Positions 34,698 to 44,414 are shown, counted from the first letter of the stretch. The stretch is 64,000 nt of DNA from Sphingopyxis sp. (GCA_017745175.1 JAGHZY010000046.1:1-64000), one strand, 5' to 3'. Translations and numbers: made by a program. Notes: generated from the sequence alone by a model not told the origin.

Positions 34698-34713
34698 TTG
34701 CATACCTATGCAA
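34698..34713. promoter_or_regulatory. Perfect palindrome upstream of pckA
   Basis: TTGCATA-CC-TATGCAA is a perfect 7+2+7 inverted repeat, 32 bp upstream of the pckA start in the pckA-chvI divergent region. It looks like a dimeric-regulator operator, possibly LacI or GntR class; the regulator is unknown. Confidence 0.6.
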
Positions 34714-34944
34714 TGCTTAGCGCGCTAATGGGTTGGCCCGCATCAACATGGGTGCCGACGTGTCCGCCGATTCCGAAATCCCGGCCGCGTTAGCCCGCTT
34801 GGCGGGGGAGGTCAAAAGATTAAAGCGGAGCCGCGCCGGACCTGCGACGAACGTGCCAAAAGGGAACCGGTAACAACGCGGCGATGTTGTCGCTGCCCCC
34901 CGGATAGGCTAATCGCTCCCTCGGGCCCGCCAAATGGAAAGAGC

Positions 34945-35655
34945 ATGACGGCAACCATCGCGCTGGTCGACGACGACCGCAACATCCTCCAGTCCCTGTC
35001 GATCGCGCTCCAGGCCGAAGGCTTTGTGACGCGCGTCTACTCGGACGGCGAGGCGGCGCTGAAGCCGCTGATCGACAATCCGCCCGATCTCGCGGTCTTC
35101 GACATCAAGATGCCGCGCATGGACGGGCTCGAGCTGCTGCGCCGGCTGCGCGAGAAGAGCCAGCTGCCCGTCATCTTCCTGACCAGCAAGGACGACGAGA
35201 TCGACGAGGCGCTGGGCCTCGCGATGGGCGCCGACGATTATATCGCAAAGCCCTTTTCGCAGCGGCTGGTGATCGCGCGCATCCGGGCGATCCTGCGCCG
35301 CGTCGAGCTCAACCGGTCGGCCCCCAGCGAAGACGACGAACCCGTCGCCGAGCCGATCACGCGCGGACGGCTGCAGATGGATCCGGCGCGCCACAAGGTC
35401 GCGTGGGATGGCAAGGACGTCACGCTGACAGTCACCGAATTCCTGATCCTCGAAACGCTCGCCGCCCGCCCCGGCATCGTGCGCAGCCGCAACCAGCTGA
35501 TGGATGCCGCCTATCAGGACGATGTCTATATCGACGACCGCACGATCGACAGCCACATCAAGCGGCTGCGGCGCAAGTTTCGCGAAGTCGACCCCGATTT
35601 CGACGCGATCGCAACCCTTTATGGCGCGGGGTACCGCTTTGCCGATGAAAGCTGA
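34945..35655 (+). CDS. chvI: Response regulator ChvI
   Basis: The 236-residue OmpR-type regulator has receiver residues D9/D10, the phospho-acceptor D53 ([12 protein letters not shown]) and a K in AKPFS, then a winged helix. It matches rhizobial ChvI throughout, including [17 protein letters not shown]. In rhizobia ChvG-ChvI responds to acid and envelope stress and controls exopolysaccharide and metabolism genes. It overlaps chvG by 11 bases. Confidence 0.95.
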   Translation: MTATIALVDDDRNILQSLSIALQAEGFVTRVYSDGEAALKPLIDNPPDLAVFDIKMPRMDGLELLRRLREKSQLPVIFLTSKDDEIDEALGLAMGADDYIAKPFSQRLVIARIRAILRRVELNRSAPSEDDEPVAEPITRGRLQMDPARHKVAWDGKDVTLTVTEFLILETLAARPGIVRSRNQLMDAAYQDDVYIDDRTIDSHIKRLRRKFREVDPDFDAIATLYGAGYRFADES

Positions 35656-37267
35656 CGCGCAAAAACACGACCGGCTGAAAGCCGATGCGAGCATCGCCGA
35701 GCAGGAGGAATCGCCGCTCGTCTGGTCCGCGCGCTGGTCGCTGACCACACGCATCCTTGCGGTCAATATCCTCGCGGTCGCGCTGCTCGCGGGCGGCTTC
35801 TATTACCTCGACACCTATCGCAGCCGCCTCGTCGACACGCGGATCGACGTGATGAAGGACCAGCTCGCGATGCTCGACAGCGCGCTCGAGGCGGCGCGGC
35901 CCGACCAGCGCGAACGGCTGATCAGCGAATTCGCCGAGGCGACCGAATCACGGCTCCGCTTCTACGCCACCGACGGGCATCGCATCTCGGACAGCTTCGA
36001 GAGCGGACCCGCGACCTATACGCTGCGCGATCCCGACCTGCAGCCGTGGAAGCGCGACGCGGCGCGCGCGATGGATCGCGGTATCGACTGGATCGTCGGC
36101 GCGCCGAGCTATCCCGAATTCGAGGAGCCACGCGTCGACAATGCGAAGGCGTGGCCCGAGGTGGTCGAGGCGCAGTCGAGCGGGCGCGCATCAAGCCGCT
36201 TCCGCTATGCGCCCGAGCGCACACCACTGCTGAGCGCCGCGCGCGTCGTCGATCTCGAAACGCCGCAGGTGATGCTGATGACGCTCAATGCCCGCGACAT
36301 CACGCGCACCGTGCGCGCCGAGCGCTTTCGCATCGCGGTCGTCGTCGCGATGGTCCTGATGGCATCGGTCCTGCTCTCGCTCTTCCTCGCGCGCACGATC
36401 GTCCGGCCGCTCCGCCGGCTCGCGCGCGCGGCGGTGCGCGTCCGCCTCGGCCGTGCGCGCGAGGTCGTCGTGCCGCGCCTGCCGAGTCGCCGCGACGAGA
36501 TCGGGACCCTCGCGCGCGCGCTGTCTGACATGACGCAGGCGCTGCGCGAACGCATCGACGCGGGCGAACATTTCGCCGCCGATGTGACGCACGAACTCAA
36601 AAACCCGATCGCCTCGGTCCGCTCGGCGATCGAGGGGCTCGGGCGCGTCAGGACCGACGAGCAGCGGGCGCAGCTGCTGAGTATCGCCGACGAGGATGTC
36701 CGCCGTCTCGACCGGCTGGTGAACGATATCAGCGAGGCGAGCCGCGTCGATGCGCAATTGTCGCGCACCCTGTTCGAGCCGATCGACGTCGGGATGATGA
36801 TCGAATCGATGCTGGCGTCGCGCGCGGCACGCGTCGATCCGGGCGCGCCGAATCCGCGCGTCGCCTTCGCCCGCCCGCGCAAGGGCACCACGCTCGTCAT
36901 GGGCGACGGCCACCGGCTCGAGCGCGCGCTCGACAACGTCATCGACAATGCGGTCAGCTTCTCGCCCGCCTCGGGCCTCGTCTGCGTCTCGGCAACGCGC
37001 CTCGGCGACGAGGTGCATATCAAGGTCGACGACGACGGTCCCGGCATCGAACCCGAGCAGCGCGACGCCATTTTCCGCCGCTTCCACAGCGAACGCCCGG
37101 CAGGCGAGGCCTTTGGCCGGCATAGCGGGCTCGGCCTCGCCATCGCGCGGACGATCGTCGAGGGGCATAGCGGCACGATCAGCGCGAGGGACCGCGACGA
37201 CGGCCGGCCCGGCGCGAGCATGCTCATCACCCTGCCCGCGCGCGAAGGCGGGCAGAACACGCCCTGA
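35645..37267 (+). CDS. chvG: Sensor histidine kinase ChvG
   Basis: The 540-residue kinase has two membrane segments flanking a periplasmic region of about 230 residues, then HAMP, a dimerisation domain with H316 in HELKNP, and an ATPase domain ([27 protein letters not shown]). It is the partner of ChvI; in relatives the periplasmic inhibitor ExoR controls it, but none is visible here. It starts inside the end of chvI. Confidence 0.93.
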   Translation: MKADAQKHDRLKADASIAEQEESPLVWSARWSLTTRILAVNILAVALLAGGFYYLDTYRSRLVDTRIDVMKDQLAMLDSALEAARPDQRERLISEFAEATESRLRFYATDGHRISDSFESGPATYTLRDPDLQPWKRDAARAMDRGIDWIVGAPSYPEFEEPRVDNAKAWPEVVEAQSSGRASSRFRYAPERTPLLSAARVVDLETPQVMLMTLNARDITRTVRAERFRIAVVVAMVLMASVLLSLFLARTIVRPLRRLARAAVRVRLGRAREVVVPRLPSRRDEIGTLARALSDMTQALRERIDAGEHFAADVTHELKNPIASVRSAIEGLGRVRTDEQRAQLLSIADEDVRRLDRLVNDISEASRVDAQLSRTLFEPIDVGMMIESMLASRAARVDPGAPNPRVAFARPRKGTTLVMGDGHRLERALDNVIDNAVSFSPASGLVCVSATRLGDEVHIKVDDDGPGIEPEQRDAIFRRFHSERPAGEAFGRHSGLGLAIARTIVEGHSGTISARDRDDGRPGASMLITLPAREGGQNTP

Positions 37268-37321
37268 AACCTTCCCCGTACCGCCTTGCAGCGCCGCTTC
37301 GCCACCGGTAAGCCATGCGCC

Positions 37322-37768
37322 ATGCTTCCGAGCCGGACCAGAACCGAAATCGTCAACGTCCATGCCAGCTGCGTCGCGGCGGGCAATGGCGGCGTCTTGA
37401 TCCTCGGCAATTCGGGCCAGGGCAAATCGGATCTCGCGCTGCGGCTGATCGATCGCGGCGCCCGGCTGGTCGCCGACGATCGCTGCGACGTCTGGCACGA
37501 ACGCGGCCGCCTCTGGTGCCGCCCGCCCGCCGTGCTTGCGGGCAAGCTCGAGGTGCGGGGAATCGGCATCATCGATCGGCCGTGGACGGCGCCCGTGCCG
37601 CTGGCGCTCGCGGTGCGGCTGACCGACCGTTACGACCGGATGCCCGCCGTCAACCAGTTCGAGACCGTCGCGGGCCATCCGCTGCCCGCGCTGCTCCTGT
37701 CGGCGTTCGAGGCGTCGGCGCCGATCAAGATCATGCTCGCGCTCGAACGACTGGCCCCCGCCGCATGA
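37322..37768 (+). CDS. hprK: HPr kinase/phosphorylase, short alphaproteobacterial form
   Basis: The 148-residue protein holds only the kinase domain: P-loop GNSGQGKS (29-36), VADDR, and the LEVRGIGIID signature. The N-terminal domain of Gram-positive HprK is absent, as in other alphaproteobacteria. It phosphorylates or dephosphorylates HPr on serine, linking carbon supply to the PTS relay encoded just downstream. It overlaps rapZ by four bases. A TTG at 37286 is an alternative start. Confidence 0.9.
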   Translation: MLPSRTRTEIVNVHASCVAAGNGGVLILGNSGQGKSDLALRLIDRGARLVADDRCDVWHERGRLWCRPPAVLAGKLEVRGIGIIDRPWTAPVPLALAVRLTDRYDRMPAVNQFETVAGHPLPALLLSAFEASAPIKIMLALERLAPAA

Positions 37769-38703
37769 ACCAGACCGCCGAATCGCGCCTGTTGCTCGTC
37801 ACCGGCCTGTCGGGGGCGGGCAAGTCGACCGTGCTCAAGGTGCTCGAGGATCTGGGCTGGGAGGTCGTCGACAACCTGCCCCTCGCGCTGCTCGAAACGC
37901 TGATCGATGCCCCCATGAAACAGAGCGAGGCGGGGCGTCCGCTTGCAATCGGTATCGACAGCCGCAGCCGCGGTTTTCGCCCCGCGCTGCTCGTTCGCCG
38001 GATCAAGGAATTGCGCGAGGATGGCGGCCGCGACATCCAGACGCTCTTTCTCGACTGCGCGGGCGCCGAGCTCGAGCGTCGTTTCTCCGAAACGCGGCGC
38101 CGGCACCCGATGGCCGAAGATCGCCCCGCCGCCGACGGGATCGCGCGCGAACGCGAGATGATGGAGCCGCTCCGCCGCTGGGCCGAGCATGTCGTCGACA
38201 CGACCAACTACAGCAGCAACGACCTGCAGCAGGAAATTCGCCAGCGCTTCGGCGACATGGGCGAAGGCGAACCGGTGCTCAATGTCCTGAGTTTCGGTTT
38301 CGCGCGCGGCCTGCCGCGCAATGCCGACCTCGTGTTCGACATGCGTTATCTGCGCAACCCGCACTGGGACCCGACACTCAAGCCCGGCACCGGGCTCGAC
38401 GCCGACGTCGCGGCTTATGTGATGGCCGACCCCGCCTATGAGGACAGCGTCTCGCAGATCGAAAGGCTGATCCTGACGCTGCTGCCGCGCTACCGCGCCG
38501 AAGGCAAAAGCTATGTCACCATTGCCTTTGGCTGCACCGGCGGACGCCACCGCTCGGTCCATGTCGCGGCGCGTGTTGCCCAAAGGCTACGCGAGTCCGG
38601 TTATGAGCCGGTGCTGACCCACCGCAATCTTGACTCTGCCCCGCAAGATGGGCTTGAGGGCAGGCCCCCGCCCGCGTCTCCCGCACCCGGCGGAAAAACA
38701 TAA
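37765..38703 (+). CDS. rapZ: RNase adapter protein RapZ / nucleotide-binding protein
   Basis: The 312-residue protein has Walker A GLSGAGKS (14-21) and the C-terminal signature GCTGGRHRSVHVA. In E. coli RapZ guides RNase E to GlmZ sRNA and so controls amino-sugar synthesis. Its exact task in alphaproteobacteria is less clear, but the link to the PTS genes is conserved. The last 25 residues are Pro-rich. ATGA overlap with hprK suggests coupling. Confidence 0.93.
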   Translation: MNQTAESRLLLVTGLSGAGKSTVLKVLEDLGWEVVDNLPLALLETLIDAPMKQSEAGRPLAIGIDSRSRGFRPALLVRRIKELREDGGRDIQTLFLDCAGAELERRFSETRRRHPMAEDRPAADGIAREREMMEPLRRWAEHVVDTTNYSSNDLQQEIRQRFGDMGEGEPVLNVLSFGFARGLPRNADLVFDMRYLRNPHWDPTLKPGTGLDADVAAYVMADPAYEDSVSQIERLILTLLPRYRAEGKSYVTIAFGCTGGRHRSVHVAARVAQRLRESGYEPVLTHRNLDSAPQDGLEGRPPPASPAPGGKT

Positions 38704-38717
38704 GGGTCGACGACTGC

Positions 38718-39146
38718 ATGCCGAACGATAAGGCTCTGCCGCTTCTGGGAATGGTGCTCGTCACCCACGGCCGCCTTGCCGAGGAAATGGTGCGCGCGAT
38801 GGAACATGTCGTCGGTCCCCAGAGGGCGGTCGCGACGGTGTGTATCGGCCCCAACGACAATATGGAGATGCGGCGCAAGGAAATCGCCGAGGCGATTCGC
38901 AAGGTCGACGAGGGCCGCGGCGTCGTGATGCTGACCGACCTGTTCGGCGGCACGCCGTCGAACCTCGCAATCAGCCTGCTCGAGGCCGGGCGCACCGAGG
39001 TGATCGCCGGGGTCAACCTGCCGATGCTGATCCGCCTCGAAAGCGCGCGCAAGACGATGGAGCTGCGCGCAGCGGTGATCGCCGCAAAGGAAGCGGGCCA
39101 GAAATATATCTCGGTCGCATCGGAAATGCTGGGGGTGGGACCATGA
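38718..39146 (+). CDS. PTS system mannose-type EIIA component
   Basis: The 142-residue protein is an EIIA(Man) domain with the phosphorylated histidine H17 in VLVTHGRLAEEM and the DLFGGTPSN loop. No EIIB, EIIC or EIID is present, so it most likely has a regulatory rather than sugar-transport role. It overlaps the HPr gene by four bases. Confidence 0.92.
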   Translation: MPNDKALPLLGMVLVTHGRLAEEMVRAMEHVVGPQRAVATVCIGPNDNMEMRRKEIAEAIRKVDEGRGVVMLTDLFGGTPSNLAISLLEAGRTEVIAGVNLPMLIRLESARKTMELRAAVIAAKEAGQKYISVASEMLGVGP

Positions 39147-39421
39147 ACGAGATTTCCGAAACCGTCGAAATCACCAACCAGCGCGGACTTCACGCGCGCG
39201 CGAGCGCCAAGTTCGTCACCTTTGTGAGCCGCCTGCCCGAAACGGTATCGGTCGAGGTCGAAAAGGGCGGATCGCGCGTCAACGGCACCTCGATCATGGG
39301 GCTGATGATGCTCGGCGCCGCAAAGGGCGATTCGATCACCATCCATACCCGGGGCGACGGTGCCGACGCCGCGCTGCTCAAGCTCGTCGGGCTGGTCAAG
39401 GACAGCTTCGGCGAAGACTGA
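39143..39421 (+). CDS. ptsH: HPr family phosphocarrier protein
   Basis: The 92-residue protein has the active histidine H17 in RGLHARASAKF and the regulatory serine S50 in NGTSIMGLMML, the site used by HprK. It passes phosphate from enzyme I (not in the window) to EIIA. The set HprK, EIIA(Man) and HPr beside chvGI is a known alphaproteobacterial control module. Confidence 0.94.
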   Translation: MNEISETVEITNQRGLHARASAKFVTFVSRLPETVSVEVEKGGSRVNGTSIMGLMMLGAAKGDSITIHTRGDGADAALLKLVGLVKDSFGED

Positions 39422-39425
39422 CCGC

Positions 39426-40238
39426 ATGACCGGTCGCCGTTCCGCCATCGAAAGCCTGTCGAATCCGCTGGTGAAGCGGATGCGGCTGCTGCGCGAGAAA
39501 CGTCATCGTCGCGCCGAGGAGCTGTTCCTCGCCGAGGGGCTGCGCATCGCGACCGAGGCGCGCGAGGCCGGCGTGCTCCCGCAATGGCTGTTCCTCGGGC
39601 CCGAGGGCGACGCGCACCCGCTCGCGGCGGCGCTGGTCGCCGATACGCTGGCGGCGGGCGGCGAAGTGATCGACACAACGGGCGCGATCCTTTCGAAGCT
39701 GTCGGGCAAGGACAATCCGCAGACCGTCGTCGGCATCTACGCCGAGCCGCAAACGACGCTCGTCGATCTCGACCGCGATGCCGCGCCGATCTGGCTCGTC
39801 GCCGAGCGCCTCCGCGATCCCGGCAATCTCGGCACGATGCTACGCACCGGCGACGCGGTCGGCGCGGGCGGGCTGATCCTGCTCGACGAATCGACCGATC
39901 CCTATGCGGTCGAGGCGGTGCGCGCGAGCATGGGCGCGATCTTCACCCAAAAACTGGTGATCGCGCGCTGGGAGGAATTCCTCCCTTGGCTGCGGCAAGG
40001 CCCCGGCCAGCTCGTCGCCACCTGGCTCGGCGACGATACAGAGGATTATCAGGCGGTACGATATGCCGCACCAACCTTCATCCTCACCGGCAATGAATCG
40101 CAGGGCATGCCCGCCGACTATGCCGCCGCCGCCGACGTGCGCGTGAAGATGCCGATGATGGGCAAGGCCGACAGCCTCAACGCCGCGGTCGCGACCGCGG
40201 TGATGGCCTATGAGGTGCTGAACCAGCGGCGGCGGTAA
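39426..40238 (+). CDS. TrmH/SpoU family RNA methyltransferase
   Basis: The 270-residue protein has an N-terminal substrate-binding domain and a C-terminal SPOUT domain. Motifs are ERLRDPGNLGTMLRTGDAVG, LTGNESQGMP and MGKADSLNAAVATAVM. It probably 2'-O-methylates rRNA or tRNA with S-adenosylmethionine; the site cannot be assigned. It starts five bases after the HPr stop codon. Confidence 0.9.
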   Translation: MTGRRSAIESLSNPLVKRMRLLREKRHRRAEELFLAEGLRIATEAREAGVLPQWLFLGPEGDAHPLAAALVADTLAAGGEVIDTTGAILSKLSGKDNPQTVVGIYAEPQTTLVDLDRDAAPIWLVAERLRDPGNLGTMLRTGDAVGAGGLILLDESTDPYAVEAVRASMGAIFTQKLVIARWEEFLPWLRQGPGQLVATWLGDDTEDYQAVRYAAPTFILTGNESQGMPADYAAAADVRVKMPMMGKADSLNAAVATAVMAYEVLNQRRR

Positions 40239-40331
40239 CCGCGCAGCGACCGTGGTTCAGCGCGCAGCCATCGCCGTGTAATATGCTCTTTCCTTCCCGT
40301 TCGCATCGAGCGACGATCAAGGAGGTGTTCG

Positions 40332-41042
40332 ATGTCCAGATTTGCGCCGCTTCTCGCTTCATGCCTCACCCTCGCCGCCTGTGCCCCGACGAACGGAACG
40401 CCGCCGCTGCGCCCCGGCGACGAGCCCGCCGCCTATAGGGCACTCGGCACCGAGCCCGGCTGGACGCTGGAGATCACGCCCGGGCGGCTCGACTATGCCG
40501 GCGACTATGGCGAGACGAAGATCGCGGTGCCGAACCCCGGCGCGAAGCCCTCGTTCAACGGCGAGCGCTATGTCACGCCGCGCCTGACCGTCGACATCAC
40601 GCACGGCGAATGCAGCGACGGAATGAGCGATCGCCGTTATCGCGACACGGTCACCGTCATCGCGGACGGCAAGACCGTGAAGGGCTGCGGCGGCGGCACG
40701 CTCCTGCCCGACAAGCTCGCGGGCACCAACTGGACCTTTGTCACGATCGGCAATGGCGACGTCGCGAAGGACCGGCCGACGACGCTGAGCTTCGACGGCA
40801 AGCGGATGAGCGGCAGCGCGGGATGCAACCGGTTTTCGGGCAATTATACGATCGATGGCACGATGCTGACCGCCGGACCGTTGGTCGCCACCGAAATGGC
40901 GTGCCCCGGCGCCGGCATGGAACAGGAGCGCGCCTTTTTCGCGCTGATGGCGAAACCGGTCATGGTCCGGCTCAACGCCAATGGACTGCTGGGGCTATTT
41001 GCCGAGGATGGAACCGCGGCAATATTGGCGCCGGCCTATTAG
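40332..41042 (+). CDS. META-domain (HslJ-like) lipoprotein
   Basis: The 236-residue protein has a lipobox LAAC at residue 17. Residues 30-130 are a COG3650-like region (ALGTEPGWTLEI, CSDGMSDRRY), and the C-terminus is a META domain (LAGTNWTFVTI, SGSAGCNRFSGNYTIDG, EMACP), related to the heat-inducible HslJ protein. It is probably anchored in the outer membrane. The function is unknown. Confidence 0.87.
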   Translation: MSRFAPLLASCLTLAACAPTNGTPPLRPGDEPAAYRALGTEPGWTLEITPGRLDYAGDYGETKIAVPNPGAKPSFNGERYVTPRLTVDITHGECSDGMSDRRYRDTVTVIADGKTVKGCGGGTLLPDKLAGTNWTFVTIGNGDVAKDRPTTLSFDGKRMSGSAGCNRFSGNYTIDGTMLTAGPLVATEMACPGAGMEQERAFFALMAKPVMVRLNANGLLGLFAEDGTAAILAPAY

Positions 41043-41059
41043 CGCCCCGACTCCGGATA

Positions 41060-42409
41060 TCAGTCGCCGTCGTTGACGGCGGCCGGTGCGCCCGACAGCT
41101 TCGCGAGCGGCCGCGCCGCCTGTTCGGCGACAGGGAGCACCGGAATTTCCTTGTCGCCGGTTTCGATATCGAGCGCCTCGAAGCGCTTCGCCTGCGTCAG
41201 GACCTGCGATTCGAAGCTGCCGACGAAGGCGTTGTACGCGCCCGTTGCCTGATCGAGATTGCGTCCGACCCTGGCGATGTGTGCGCCCATCACCGACATG
41301 CGTGCGTAGAGTTCCTTGCCCAGCGCCGCGATCTCGCGCGCCTGCCCCGCCAGCTTTTCCTGCCGCCACACCGCCGCGACCGTACGCGCGATCGCGATCA
41401 GGTTGGTCGGCGTCGCGAGCAGCACCTTGCGCTCGAAAGCATAGTCCCAAAGCTCGTGATCCTGATCGAGCGCCGCGGCGAGGAAATGCTCGCCGGGGAC
41501 GAACATCACGACGAAGTCGGGGGTGTCGTCGAACTGGTTCCAATAGGATTTGGCGCCGAGCGTATTGACATGCGCCTTCATCGCGGCGGCGTGCGCCGCG
41601 AGATGCGTAGCCTTCTCGCGCTCGTCGATCGCCCCGAAGGCGTCCTGATAGGCGTTGAGCGATACCTTGGCGTCGATCACGAGGCTCTGTCCGCCGGGAA
41701 CCTTCACCACCACGTCGGGGCGCAGCCGCCCGCCGTCGCCCTCGACGCTGACCTCGGTCTGGAAATCGGCGTGCTCCGAAAGGCCGCAGCTTTCGAGCAC
41801 GTTGCGCAACTGCTGCTCGCCCCACCGCCCGCGCGCCTTGGGCGCGTTGCGCAGCGCGTTGACAAGCTTCGCCGCCTCGCTCGACACGCGCTCGGTGCCT
41901 TCGCGCATCGCCGCGATCTGGCCATGGAGAAGGCCGAACGCATCGCGCCGCTCGGCTTCGACCTTGCCGACGGCTTCCTCATATTTCTGCAGCCGCTCGT
42001 GAACGGGTGACAGCAGCGCCTTCAGATTCTGCCCCGCGGTCTCCTCGCTCTGCCGGAAGCGCGCGTCGGCGCGTTCGAGGAACGCCTTCTGCGCCTCGCC
42101 GAGCATCGTCTGCCCGACCTCGCGAAACTGCGCGGTGAGCGCCGCCTGCGCATCGCGGAGCTGCGCAATCTGTGCGTCATGCGCCTCGTCGCGCGCCTTC
42201 TGCTCGCTGAGCAGCGCGGCGAGACGGATATCGGCCGCCTTGCGCGCCTCGGCCTCCGCCGCGAGATCGGTCACCGCGCTCCGGAACCGCTCCGAGAGCA
42301 CGTCGCGCTCGGCCTTGAGCGCGCCCGACTGGCGGCCGGCATAAAGCCAGCCGATCAGACCGCCGATAGCGAGCGCGAAAAGGGCGACGACGAGCGAGGT
42401 TCCATCCAT
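41060..42409 (-). CDS. rmuC: DNA recombination protein RmuC homologue
   Basis: The 449-residue protein has an N-terminal membrane anchor (residues 5-23), a long coiled coil (about 25-160) and the RmuC domain with a PD-(D/E)xK-like core (GRWGEQQLRNVLE; RLRPDVVVKVPGGQSLVIDAKV). RmuC limits inversions at short repeats in E. coli. ATG at 42409 was chosen at the anchor. It is divergent from the two small secreted genes. Confidence 0.92.
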   Translation of the reverse strand: MDGTSLVVALFALAIGGLIGWLYAGRQSGALKAERDVLSERFRSAVTDLAAEAEARKAADIRLAALLSEQKARDEAHDAQIAQLRDAQAALTAQFREVGQTMLGEAQKAFLERADARFRQSEETAGQNLKALLSPVHERLQKYEEAVGKVEAERRDAFGLLHGQIAAMREGTERVSSEAAKLVNALRNAPKARGRWGEQQLRNVLESCGLSEHADFQTEVSVEGDGGRLRPDVVVKVPGGQSLVIDAKVSLNAYQDAFGAIDEREKATHLAAHAAAMKAHVNTLGAKSYWNQFDDTPDFVVMFVPGEHFLAAALDQDHELWDYAFERKVLLATPTNLIAIARTVAAVWRQEKLAGQAREIAALGKELYARMSVMGAHIARVGRNLDQATGAYNAFVGSFESQVLTQAKRFEALDIETGDKEIPVLPVAEQAARPLAKLSGAPAAVNDGD

Positions 42410-42552
42410 TCGCGGAACATAGGACGAACAGAGGCGCTTTGACCAGCGAAGAATGACGTCCCGCACAAAGCCGGCGGTACCGCCGCCTGCATCCGTCGCC
42501 ATTTCCTTTTGGAATTGCGCGCGCCGGCGTTTTGCCTAAACAATCGGCCCCG

Positions 42553-42885
42553 ATGACCCGCCACCGCCCGTTTCGATTCCTGCTGCTGCTGGTCGCGGCC
42601 TTGCTGCTCGCGGCGGGTCCGGGCAGTCCGCTGTGCACCATGGCACGCGCCGCGGAAACCGGGACGGCAGCGATGGCGGATTGCGGCATGTCCGCGCCCG
42701 CCGCCCCCGCGAAGCAGGACGGGCTTCACATCCATCCCGATTGCGCTTCTCCCTGCATCGGAATCGACGTCGCCGCGCCCGTTCTCGAACCGGTCCGGCC
42801 CGGAAGGAATGTACAGTTCGCCGCGGCCCTGCCGCGGCTGGAAGGAATACGCCCGCTTCCCGAAATCGGGCCGCCGCGCCTTTGA
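42553..42885 (+). CDS. Small secreted protein, possible metal-related
   Basis: The 110-residue protein has a signal peptide (FRFLLLLVAALLLAAGPGSP) and then MARAAETGTAAMADCGM and HIHPDCASPCIGIDVA, with four cysteines after the signal and several His/Met. It resembles small periplasmic proteins next to copper or heavy-metal genes, but no family can be named. The Cys-rich peptide gene starts 37 bp downstream, so they are probably one unit. Confidence 0.65.
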   Translation: MTRHRPFRFLLLLVAALLLAAGPGSPLCTMARAAETGTAAMADCGMSAPAAPAKQDGLHIHPDCASPCIGIDVAAPVLEPVRPGRNVQFAAALPRLEGIRPLPEIGPPRL

Positions 42886-42922
42886 ATGCCAACCTCATTC
42901 AATCATTCAAAGGAGTATCGAA

Positions 42923-43099
42923 ATGAAGAAGATCATGTTCGTGCTGGCGATCGCGCTGGCCACACCCGTCGCCGCCCATGCAGCCGAAACGCCCGCCAAG
43001 GCATGCTGTTGCTGCAAGAAAATGAAGGACGGCTGCTGCTGCGACAAGAAGGGCGAGGGCCAATCGGATCACGCCGACCACAAGAATATGCAGCACTGA
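42923..43099 (+). CDS. 58-residue exported cysteine-rich peptide
   Basis: The peptide has a signal sequence (MKKIMFVLAIALATPVAAHA) and a mature part of about 38 residues with seven cysteines in two clusters (KACCCCKKMK and DGCCCDKK), followed by a His/Asp end (DHADHKNMQH). AGGAG precedes the ATG. The composition suggests metal binding in the periplasm, like a miniature metallothionein. A GC-rich hairpin lies nine bases after the stop. Confidence 0.75.
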   Translation: MKKIMFVLAIALATPVAAHAAETPAKACCCCKKMKDGCCCDKKGEGQSDHADHKNMQH

Positions 43100-43107
43100 T
43101 GAAAGGA

Positions 43108-43131
43108 CCGGGGGCGGCGCGCCGTCCCCGG
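43108..43131 (+). terminator. GC-rich hairpin after the Cys-rich peptide gene
   Basis: CCGGGGGCGGC pairs with GCCGTCCCCGG (one G-U pair) around a GC dinucleotide. No T-run follows. Confidence 0.45.
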
Positions 43132-43319
43132 CTCCCCCACCCCGTGCGCGGATAGCGCGGCCACGCTGTGAGCCCGGTCACAGCCCCCGGGCAGGCGGGC
43201 GGTCAATGAAGCTGCGCCGTCATGGAAATTTCGGCAGGATTGCAATGCGATCGGACTCAAGGAAATCCTTGCATCAGTCCGTCTTGGTCGGGAACAGGCC
43301 TGTCATGGGGAGGATCGGA

Positions 43320-44414
43320 ATGAGAAAATATGGCATCGCCCTGGCGTGCACATGCGCGATGCTGGCATCGCCCGCACGCGCGGGCGAGCGATGGCTGGTC
43401 TACACCGGTGGCGAAAGGCCGAACCGTATCTTCGTTGTCGTCGACGAAACCTATCTCGACGCGGTGCCCTTCGCCGAAAAGACCTACAAGCTCGAAACGA
43501 TCACGGTGCTCGAAAATGCAAAGGCGCCCGACTGGGTGTCGTCGAACATGATCATCGATTGCGACCGGAACACGCTCGAGGAAAAACTCATCCAGGTCTC
43601 GCCGCGCGGCGGGAAACTGACCACGGCGCCTGACCAGCCCGCCAAGCAACCGACCAACCCGGTCGGCGAGGCGCTGATTGCCTTCGCGTGCGACATGGGC
43701 CCCAGGAATAGCGAGCAGCGCCTCGCGGCGCGCAAGACCGACCTCACCGACCGCGGATGGATGTATATGGGGCCGGTCACGACCAGCGACGTCACCGATC
43801 TGGCGTGGAACTCGATGTGGACCGACGGAAAACGACCCGCGAGTACGCCGCGTTCGGCGGCAGAACTCGAGCGCGAGATGGAAAGCCTGAACGCCCGGCG
43901 GCAGAAGGCGCTGGCCGAGGCACAGGCGATCGCCGGCGAGGTCGTCGAGGCCGATAAGAGGGACCAGCAGCGCACCGCCGCCATCATGGCCGAAACCGAG
44001 GCCAATGGCGCGGTCGCGAAGGCGCGCAAAAGGCGCGAGCCTGCCGCGGTTGTCCGAGCGCTCGAATCGTGGGTCACGCACAGCGAGGCAGAACTGGTGG
44101 GAAGCTGGGGCCCGCCGACAAGCTTCGAGGACCGCGCCGGCACGCGTTTCCTGCGTTATTACAAGACGGGCGTCATGCTGGGTCCCGACCCGTCGCAGGG
44201 ATGCGGCGCCGGCAACATGTATGTCCCCGATCCCGGTTCGAAAAACGGCGGCATGATGTGCGTCGCCGGCGGCCCGCCGCGATCCGAGACGCCGATCGAA
44301 TGCACCGCGAGCTTCGAACTGCGCGGCGGGATGATCGTCGACTATGCGACCAAGGGCACCGAAGTCACCTATAGCTGGGGCGGCAACGGCTGCGCGCAAC
44401 TGTTCGGCAAGTGA
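43320..44414 (+). CDS. Secreted protein of unknown function
   Basis: The 364-residue protein has a signal peptide (YGIALACTCAMLASPARA). Residues 20-130 form a beta-rich domain ending in an IACDMGP segment. A charged coiled-coil linker lies at about 180-250 (ELEREMESLNARRQKALAEA). The C-terminal domain has a WGPPTSFEDRAGTRFLRYYKTG motif, like the SmpA/OmlA-type fold used in many small outer-membrane proteins. ATG at 43320 has GGGGAGGA upstream. I recognise no named family. Confidence 0.75.
   Translation: MRKYGIALACTCAMLASPARAGERWLVYTGGERPNRIFVVVDETYLDAVPFAEKTYKLETITVLENAKAPDWVSSNMIIDCDRNTLEEKLIQVSPRGGKLTTAPDQPAKQPTNPVGEALIAFACDMGPRNSEQRLAARKTDLTDRGWMYMGPVTTSDVTDLAWNSMWTDGKRPASTPRSAAELEREMESLNARRQKALAEAQAIAGEVVEADKRDQQRTAAIMAETEANGAVAKARKRREPAAVVRALESWVTHSEAELVGSWGPPTSFEDRAGTRFLRYYKTGVMLGPDPSQGCGAGNMYVPDPGSKNGGMMCVAGGPPRSETPIECTASFELRGGMIVDYATKGTEVTYSWGGNGCAQLFGK

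Noticed and set aside
40239-40331. A terminator after the SpoU methyltransferase gene
   Set aside because: Some complementary GC-rich segments exist, but no compact stem or T-run could be defined.
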